64,000 nt of DNA from positions 25,573,090 to 25,637,089 of the forward strand of contig OZ023274.1 of the NCBI GenBank assembly GCA_964007475.1, read 5' to 3'. The translations under genes were made by a program, and so were the position numbers. The notes beneath the pieces are model-generated. The model did no database searches, was not told the origin of the DNA, and was given only the letters and a program-made list of their open reading frames with translations. Of this stretch, positions 55,164 through 64,000 are shown one piece after another (the first letter of the stretch is position 1; the number at the start of each line of letters is the position of its first letter). Source of the DNA: Hybos culiciformis (taxonomy: Eukaryota; Arthropoda; Insecta; Diptera; Hybotidae).

Positions 55164-55437
55164 TGTTGAACAAATAATCTTATTACATCTAAAGCTTTAT
55201 ACAAGAAGCTGTGATGACATTCAACTTGTGTCACTCATATCTAACTCACTCATTATTATCTATTATCATTTCATCCAAATTATCAAGACCAACCACGCAA
55301 TCATATTGAAGTATTAAATATATTAATTAATAAAAGTATTAAATAAATTAATTAATAAAAGTATAATTAATAAAAAGCAAAGAAAATCGTATTTCATTTA
55401 ACTATATAGGCATTATCATAAAGGTAGTATTTCAACA
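55164..55437 (+). repeat. 3' LTR of the copia element (274 bp)
   Basis: It begins tgttgaacaaataatcttat and ends gtagtatttcaaca. It is clean and uninterrupted. It differs from the 5' LTR by scattered substitutions and by a shorter TA-rich stretch, so the insertion is not recent. Its first 150 bp match 41501-41690. Confidence 0.9.
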
Positions 55438-57120
55438 TTTATATGCTTACTTTCTAAATGAAATGACGCTTTTAAAAGAGTGCCTCATTAAAAATTTTAA
55501 TTTTTTGTTTTTCACGTACTTTGAGCAGCACCCTAAAATAACCTAAAATTTCATCTAATCAAACTTTTAGTACAAAGGGCTCCGCCAAATCGGAATAATA
55601 TATAAATTAGGAAAATTCTTAAAAAAAAATTTGGAGTATTTTTACATATTTTTTATTGAGTTTTTGCTCAGTACTAATTTTTTTTTACCTACATACATTA
55701 TTATATAAACATAAATAAAAATAGTAGATAAATATTTTAAATTTATAAGTTATGTATTTTAAAAATAAAATTAAATATTTGTCATTGCAATGAATTGTAA
55801 ATTGTTAATAAAATAGTTTTAAAACGTTTTACAGCAGAGTTATTGAGAAATATCGCTTTTAATGTAATTAATTTATAATTAAAATATTTAAAATCTCATT
55901 TTAAAATTAACTTTTCGTGATACACTTGTCATAATACTAGTATATTAAGCTGATTTGCCCCATATTGTACATAGTTAATTTCAATTAGCTTTTTTTTTCA
56001 AATATTTTATTTTCATAACAAAAAAAACAAATTACTTAGACATATTAATGAAAAATTTGGTTTCCAGATAATTTTGTGAACTGTGAGCGTTTTTGTAGCA
56101 TTTTATTTACAGTTTCGTTGAGTTTTAACTTTTTAACATTTATAATAAAAAATTCAAAATTTATATCTATATAACACAAAAACCAAACAACAATTAAAAC
56201 TAATTTCAAATTTCAAATTAAAATATTTACTTCTTACGGCTTCATAAAAATATAGCTTAGATTCAATAAAATAGAAAAAATATTGCTATCAGAAGGTTTA
56301 ATTTCAAAAAACCAATAAATCGAGAATTCAGTAATAAAAAGAACTCTCACTGAATATCCACCCAACAAAACTTTAATAAAATTATGATTATCTCTACATA
56401 AATTGATATTTTATGGAAATCAATTGAATTTATTAAAAAAAAATCCAAGTATACGTATATGATTTTATTATTTTACACATTTAAATAATAATAATAAAAA
56501 AAAAAAACTAAGTTAAAATAAGCATGCTCTTTGGCTGATAAAGCAGTAAATCTATCATAAAAGATAAAAACAAAAAAAAATAAATAAATAAAAATATCTT
56601 TATTTTGGTCACGTTTTTAATAATCGAAAAACTCATTTTTCTTTCCATGGCTTATAAAAAAGGACATTTTCATATATTTTTGAAGTTACAAAACAAAATG
56701 TTCTACAAAGGAGAACAAAAAAAAAATATACATATGTATACATAAAAATATTAAAAATAAAAATATTAAATAATATAAAATTGAATTAAATGCTATAATA
56801 TTTTTGAATTGACATTTAATGTAATATTAGACATATTGTAATATGACATCTTTTTTTAATAGTAATATGTATATAGCTTATTTATAGACTTTTTGTTTGT
56901 TCTATATAATACACATACGCCACAGGCGAAGTAATTAATTTTCATATATGTATGGGGAAAAAAATGATCACTGAATAAAAGATAGCGTTCAGGAACTAGT
57001 TCTTAACTGATTTAATACACAACTACCTTCTCCGATAAATATCCAAAAAAATAGTCACTAAAATTATTCAAGTAGCCCGAAAAAAAAATTTAAGATAATT
57101 TTTAACTTGTAAAGACAACA

Positions 57121-57225
57121 CAAAAAAGTGGACCAATTCAAAAATTAACACAAATTCCAGTTCGAGTTGTGAATAAAACCCACCACCGAACATACCGTAG
57201 GATGCGGGCAATACCTTAATTACAT
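57121..57225 (-). mobile_element. Diverged SINE-like copy
   Basis: Collinear with 33600-33710: aattaacacaaattccag, then accgtaggat and gggcaataccttaattacat. The B-box is degraded, so it is probably an old copy. Confidence 0.5.
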
Positions 57226-57479
57226 AAAAAATACATATAATAATAATTTGATCGAAATCCCGGCCTCAGTTATAATCTTCGGAAATAATATTGGTTTTTT
57301 TTTAATTTTCTCTAATCTACTTCCTACCCAACTCAGTAATATTTATTGGAACACATTAAAACTTTGAAAAAATTTTAATCATATAACACTCAAACCCAAA
57401 AACCTTTAAATCTCTTCATTTAGTCGAGCTGAAAGTAAACAAAATTCCATATCGATTCAGCAAATCATTAAACACAGAC

Positions 57480-57735
57480 AAATTTGTAATGAAATTAATT
57501 AATGTCGCAATTCATTTTCGATCAATTAAACTGTTATAAATTTCATTGCTTGTGTATAAAAAATTCATTACACTATAAACGATTTCATTTCACTACAATG
57601 AAATAATTTATTCTTGCTTTACAACATTTGCAATGAAATTCATTACATTGGTACAAATGAAATTCATTATGTTGCAATGAAATTCATTGCATAATTGTAA
57701 TGGATTTCATTACATAATTGTTATGATTTTTTTTA
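57480..57735. repeat. Cluster of short palindromic repeats (atgaaattcatta)
   Basis: At least eight direct or inverted copies of a 12-15 bp motif close to aatgaaattcattac are spread over 250 bp, the densest at 57640-57715 with roughly 20-25 bp spacing. The core is nearly self-complementary. Confidence 0.6.
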
Positions 57736-59649
57736 TAGTTTTTTAATGAATTTTATTCCAGTTTTATAAATAACATTACAGAAACTATAGTTATAAGTTT
57801 ATAACCATTTTAGTGACGCACTTACAGACGTATATTTAATGAAAACATATAGTCCGATTTTTTTAATTTTTGACGGATAACGGGCTGAATAGTGTTGTCA
57901 GTTTAAGAAACGAATTCAAACTTATTTAATTGGTTAATGAATATTCGTTCGCTGAAGGAAAACTTTAATTGAGGTTATGAACTTTATTAATTTATGATTC
58001 GTATAGGAGAAATTCGTGTACAGATATAATGTTCTATTTACATACATATGTGCGCTTTTGTATACATAGTTTGGAATAAAAATAAAAACAAAAGCTGCTG
58101 ATCATGTACATATTTTCACATGGTGAGCGCGTGTTATGTCGCTTCAATAATAATAATTTCTTTAAGTGGATAAAAATTTTAAATGTGTACTTATTGTAAA
58201 TACGTCATAAATTAAATACACAAAAACAAAAAAAATTATTCATTTCTCATTTGATGTACATAGTGCAAAGTCCAATTACAAGTAATTTTGGATGAATAAA
58301 GTTCTTTTTAATGTTTATGCACTTAAATTAAAGAGGATTTTAATATAATATACATAAAACAATTTTATATACATAAAACAATTTTGTATAAAAAACAGAG
58401 CTCATAGTCAAAAGATATCAATGCGGCGCCAGAAAACGGAGAAGTGACAAATACAGACTCTAGTAAAAATAAGGCAGTTTTTATTTTTCAGTCACAATTT
58501 TATGAAACTTTGGTCTAAAATTACAGAAAATTTTGAGATGTGGCAGTATTATTATTCTAAGAGTCCAATATCATAATATTGACCTTAAGCAAGTCATAAT
58601 ATATTGGATCTTAAGCTTATTCAGCTATTATTATAAAAGATATATATTATCTTATATTATATTAACAAATTTTTCACTCATTCATTATTAAAGATTGTAT
58701 CCAGACAAAAATATTAACGATTTATTCATAACTTCGTTAGACTGTTAAGCTGATATATAGTTTTCTATATAGATTTTTGAATAATTTTTAAATCTAAAAC
58801 AGATACCTAATTTATTGGAATTCATAAATAATTTTCCTTAGAATTAGGAAACACCCTGACCCAAATCACACTTATTATAATAAATAATAAATAATTATGA
58901 TGCTCTAAAAAAAATGCATTATAAATAATTTTGTATTATATATATTTTTGTTGAATTTGTGATCAAAAACAATTATTATTGTTATTATTTTGATCTCGTA
59001 TTTTCAAACATGAACTTTGAAATAATATTTAATTGATATTATTTTGATGAATCAATGAATATTAAAAATAAAAACAATTTAATTTAGTGTAAAAATATTG
59101 TAAAAGAAATATACAATAATATTGAATTAGGCGCCAAAAATATTTATAAATCAAAAATCATGAATTAAAATAAATAATACGAGTATGATTGACTTTATCT
59201 TTAATTTTATATAGATGCTATAAAATGCAAAGTTGAAATTATATTATTAAAGTGCAATATGTATTATTATTGGAGTATATGTTAGGAATTTTTTATATAT
59301 ATACTTATATTAGATTATAGGTTATTGAATTTATCGAAGAATATATAAAATATTTCCTTTAAAGTTATAATGATTTCATAATTTAACGAATTAAATTTCG
59401 GAATTAAAATTGAACCATTAGTATAAGTTTTTTCTTATAAATTTAATTTTATTCCAAAATATTTAATTCATGCGAGTTGAATCGAAATATGACATATTAA
59501 AATCAGCATAGAACGATAGTTCATTTCGTTTTTCAATAGTAATTTTTTTAATCATGTTCACTACAATGCCTGTTTAATTTGGCTCTTAAAAACTCATCAT
59601 ACATTATAATTTTGCTTTGTTTAATTGATCATCGTAGATCCAAAATAGC

Positions 59650-59730
59650 TGTGGCCGAATGTATTCAACACATGTAAATTTAAAATGCAGTTAGATCTGA
59701 CAATGTAAGTTTCATTCGAGCCTGAATTGA
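59650..59730 (+). mobile_element. Possible tRNA-derived SINE head
   Basis: gtggccgaatgt resembles an A-box of Ser/Leu-type tRNAs, and attcgagcctg about 55 bp later resembles a B-box. The intervening sequence does not show a clear tRNA fold. Confidence 0.25.
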
Positions 59731-61065
59731 AATCTTTCTTGGGGATGGAGTTAAAGTTAAAAAAACCATAACGAGGTAAGAAATCGGACGTTGTTCATAT
59801 TGTATCAATATGAGTGTAAATTTTTTTTGTCTAGGTTTTCTATAAATTCTCTGTAAAAACTCTGTAAAAACTCTTGAAAAACCTTAATTCTTTTATTTTT
59901 ACTGAATAATTTAGTTATAAATTGAAAAAATTAAAATTTAATTTAAATATAAATCATCCCAAAAGATATCATCACCAATACTGTCTAGACCTATAAAATT
60001 ATTGTTTACAATTAAAATTAATATTGTTAAGATATATGTATATAATATAAATATTATGAATAATTTATATTGGTAATTCATAATAACTAACATATGTTTA
60101 TTTTATATAAATGACGTTTTGGACTTAAAACAATATTATTCTTCTTATTTTATTACTATCAAAGTGCATATAAAAAAAGAAATAAATATAATTAAAAATA
60201 AACTAAAAAGATTATTTCATATTGTTATGATTGAATTAAACAAAATCTCACATTATGTGTATATTTAAAAATATATTTTTCTTTTGAAAATTAAAAGATT
60301 GTTTATAATTTTTATTTTTTTTTTATTTTTTCAAAACAATATTAGTATAGTTTTATGGTTTATAAAAACTTGCAGGTTCATCGTATTATAGGTTATAGAC
60401 AGCGAAATCAAAGAAAACATTTTAGTAGTGAAAGATAATTTTCCATAATGCCAAAAAGAATAGTCCTGCAGCGCAGCAGCGTCTTGGACGATTGGACATT
60501 TTGTAGATAAATAAAAGAAACTGATTTTATGTATATGTAGAACTTATAAACTTCTAAGCAAATAAACCGAGTTGGATGAAACCATTACCGTTGGAAACGT
60601 TATTTCTCGTAGGGGGTTTTAGGCTATTTTTAGAACTATTTCTTCGGCGCTGGACATTTTTTTTGATTTTTTACACGATTATTTTAAAAATTATCACTAA
60701 TAAAAACAAGGCTAGAGCGTTCACGTAATAGGTAGGTTTGGTTAAGGTTGCGGTGCCATTCTTCTTGGCATTACGAAAAATGATGTATTTGGGTATCTTT
60801 ATAGATTTACAAATAATCATTTTAGTTTTAATTGAAGTTGCACTAAAGGCAAATGCAAATTTCGACGGAGGCATATATTAACATAAATTAAGAATAAATA
60901 ACGTTTTTAGAACCCAAAACAAATAGTTTTATCTATCTTTTTGATGGCATTTTGAAATTTCTACAAAAGAATATACACAAAGGTCAATATTTTGTGAGTT
61001 TTTTTTATTTATTTTATGAGGGTGATTATAATAATAATAAGTTTATTTACATGTATTTTACATAT

Positions 61066-61068
61066 ATA

Positions 61069-61101
<33 letters not shown>
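61066..61101. repeat. (TA)n microsatellite
   Basis: An almost pure TA dinucleotide run of about 34 bases with one interruption near the start. Confidence 0.9.
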
Positions 61102-61105
<4 letters not shown>

Positions 61106-64000
61106 CTTAACTAGCTGTTATGTTCCCAATTTTTTTTTTTTTGATAATATTTTCCAATCTTCAGTTCACCGCCGCCGCCACCATACAGTATTACTTTATA
61201 TTAAAAACATAATGAAGTTATATGTACATACAACGTTATAGTAAATAATAATATAAGGAAATGTAAATTAAGTTCAAAATAATCAAATTTGAAATTCTTT
61301 AAATGAAGGGTATATGTATATTAAAGAAGTATGATGCAATTTCACTGATCAGATATTGCACGTAAAAAAATATTTTTAAGACGTGCTACCAATTTATTTA
61401 TTATTGAAATAATTAGTTTGTATATATGAAAGATTTGTATATTAAAGATTGAAAAGTCTGCTAAAGGTTTAAGAAATTTTCAAATTTTTAATTTAAGTAA
61501 GGCCCTTATTATCATTATTTGTTATTATTTACACATTATTCCAATATCATGCATATTTTAAGATACAAGCCATCTGATTGAAAAAGAAGATAGTGAAACA
61601 AAATCTTCCATTGTATATATAGTACTACATATACTATCTATATAGGTATTCAAAATTCTAAAATACTGATAAAAAACTACTTTATGTTCAGATGTAGTCT
61701 ACATTATTTCAATAGTGTACTGGATAATAATTTTAAAAACATAATAGTAGGAAAAGAAAAATATAAATTAAATATTAATGATTTTGTCAAGTTATATTAT
61801 TCGTATTGTATGTAGAATTTTATGTATATGTTATGAATTTATACAAATAAAAATTTGAGCTTTATATGTCGCCCATTCTTCTAGTCATTAACGCTGTCTT
61901 TTGTTTTTTAAAACAACAAGAAAAAAAAAATATAATTATTTAAAAAAAAAATATTTTTTGTGTCATTAAACTCTTTTTTTGTTTTTTTTAAAGAAAAAAT
62001 CGTAAAAAAAAATTTGTTTATTTTTGGTTTATTTTTCGTACTCAAAATGATCTATGACTATCTTCTACAGTATGATTATTATATTTTAAAAATATTACCA
62101 TATTTATAATATGTATATCATTGCATATAAAAGATGGCATAAATACATAAATAGTTTTTGAAAACACGAAAATTAATGTTTAAAAAATAAACAATATGAC
62201 AAATTGTTATAATATAAAAATATTTACTATTTTGAATTAATAAATATCTGGAACCAAATCCTGTGATTCCAAGTCATATTTTTATATGGTTTTTTATTAC
62301 AAAATTTAGTTCCTGGTGTTTTTCCGTACAAACTTTTTTTTGAGAAATGTTTAATATGTTTCTATTACTGCATACTTGACATGTAAACATAACATTGGTA
62401 TTTGTATTGGCTAAACTGTAGAAGTAATAAAATAGTCTCATTATATTTTAATTATATTTTTTGTAGAAATTTCAAATGTTCCATACACTGGGCTATATTT
62501 AAAATAATTGTTTTTAAAATAAATTTACCATTGAAAAGTCAAAATACTAATGACTCAATATTGTGATACCTATATCAGTTTATTGATCTTTTGTTTTACA
62601 CAATATTGAATAAAACTTTGATCGTCCACTGTTTACACAAAATCATAATACACCACACTATAGTTAGTAAAATTAACGCCTTTGCAATGGATATAAAGAA
62701 ACTAAAATATTCAATATAAAATAATAAAAGAATATAGTTACATATATTTTTTTCTTGTCCGACGAATACTCTTACAATTGATGTTTACTAAATTTACTGG
62801 GTATAATAGAAAAAAATTTTATTTTTGTTTAAAAATTATTGATCTTCTTCAGTTTAATTTTGTCGTCTTTAATATTTCGGAGATTGATATAACTTTTTAT
62901 TAACGAAGTCCTCAATAAATTTCTATTCGTAAGGACAGTGTCTTTCGACATTCTGCAGTCTTTAATGAGAACTCTGGAAGATATGTAGCCATTTTAGATC
63001 TATTTTGTTAATTTGTTCGACAACACGAAGATCTCCGACTATGATTTTGATTTATTACTGATTTGGTGCTGATTTTGATTTAAATCTTGACAAGTGCAGC
63101 AGTATTTCGTTAGCTATAAACAAAAATCTAAAATTCTAGGGTGAACAACTTTATCAATAATCTCATACGACAAAAAAATACGTTTTAAAGTAGAAATCCT
63201 ACAATGACTACGATTAAAATTCTATTCATAATAACTTTATTGCGGTTTTTGTTTTCAAATTTTATTTAAGTTTCTTGTCTCAGTTCTCTGATTAGATATT
63301 TATTCTACAGAAAAGTTCACTGTTTTTTGTGATTTATGACTTGGACAAACTAATACTATTAACATGTTTTTGTTCAAAAACATGTTCCTTTCATGTTTTT
63401 GAAGTAGTTTTCCCATAGTAAAAAAAAAAAATTATAATATCTGTAAAAAAAAATTTCTCATTTAATATCGGAACATAATAGGTTTAAGTTTTAAGCACCA
63501 TAAACTTTATTTAATTATTTTATGAATTTTTTTCAAAAACAACTATGAAATATGATTTATGAATTATGAAGCTTCCGTATAAAGGAAGTTAAAACGACCA
63601 TAATAGAATAAGTTTTTTAATAGGAAATTTTGTTTTTTAATAAAAAAAATTATAAAAACAGACAAAAGCAGAATTCCGATTTCATCGTCAAACAATTAAT
63701 GTTGCCAGGCTATAGTACAATTGTTTATTCTTTGTTTCCAAAATTTCGAAGACTACAGTTTGCAACTGCACAATAATTTAGAAGTTATTCATTATTTCTA
63801 TACATAAATAATATTTCAATCATACCCCGTTTCATTCACCATGAATTACAATGTTTTAAAGTGAAAACAAAAAAAAAATATATATTATTATTATTATATT
63901 CAATACATTCAATGAATTTTAATATAATATAAAAATATATAAAAAAACATTTTTTTTCGTGTACATACAACTAAAATCACAATCACAAAAATAAAAACAT

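Larger units (their letters stand above)
41501..55437 (+). mobile_element. Copia-type (Ty1/copia) LTR retrotransposon, decayed and multiply invaded
   Basis: Both termini are TGTTGAAC...TTCAACA, and the 5-bp target duplication TTTAT lies at 41496-41500 and 55438-55442. Between the LTRs come a primer site, gag, protease, integrase, reverse transcriptase and RNase H in copia order (integrase before RT). The present length of 13.9 kb far exceeds the usual roughly 5 kb because of at least six later insertions. Every coding part has stops or frameshifts, and the stretch from late protease to early integrase is missing, so it is non-autonomous. Confidence 0.9.
55443..64000. other. Intergenic, no gene recognised
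   Basis: Very AT-rich. The small minus frame at 60671-60874 has no recognised domain. Minor repeats are listed separately. No splice-consistent exon series found. Confidence 0.45.

Noticed and set aside
60671..60874. 67-residue minus frame
   Set aside because: Short, no domain, isolated; consistent with a chance frame.

Overview
This is AT-rich eukaryotic DNA from an insect, most likely a fly. The evidence is a divergent insect ionotropic receptor gene, introns with GT-AG borders, a copia-type LTR retrotransposon, a PHD-finger LINE and many hAT-type DNA transposons. The species cannot be named from the sequence. Gene density is low. I find one intact single-exon gene, one well-supported six-exon gene, and one doubtful small secreted-peptide gene cut by the left edge. 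Most other structure is transposable-element sequence.

Layout. 1-1.4 kb: possible end of a small secreted-peptide gene, then a non-autonomous hAT element that carries two palindromic elements. 4.68-6.53 kb (minus): a 615-residue ionotropic receptor (IR). A Harbinger-type MITE with five long G runs sits 120 bp upstream of its ATG. 7.88-9.41 kb: a non-autonomous hAT. 13.97-14.99 kb: a tandem array. 23.59-24.31 kb: another hAT. 27.72-29.48 kb: three hAT-like elements inside one another, each with its own target duplication.

30.45-36.27 kb (minus): a six-exon gene. I assembled it from exons whose splice sites and reading phases all agree. It encodes 558 residues resembling ASH/MSP-domain ciliary proteins, possibly CFAP65-like. 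Its introns hold a tRNA-derived SINE and a palindromic MITE. 38.3-40.6 kb: two more MITEs and a degenerate duplication.

41.5-55.44 kb: a copia element with a TTTAT target duplication, tRNA primer site, polypurine tract and both LTRs. It is broken by stops and frameshifts and has been invaded repeatedly. A tandem palindromic/minisatellite element lies in the 5' LTR. A PHD-finger LINE lies between protease and integrase. An autonomous-type but decayed hAT lies inside the LINE ORF1, and a MITE lies in the LINE RT. A truncated antisense LINE copy and a further small insertion complete it. The 45.45-48.05 kb hAT and the 0.26-1.37 kb element share ends and belong to one family.

55.4-64 kb: no gene recognised, only SINE-like remnants, a cluster of short palindromic repeats and a TA microsatellite.
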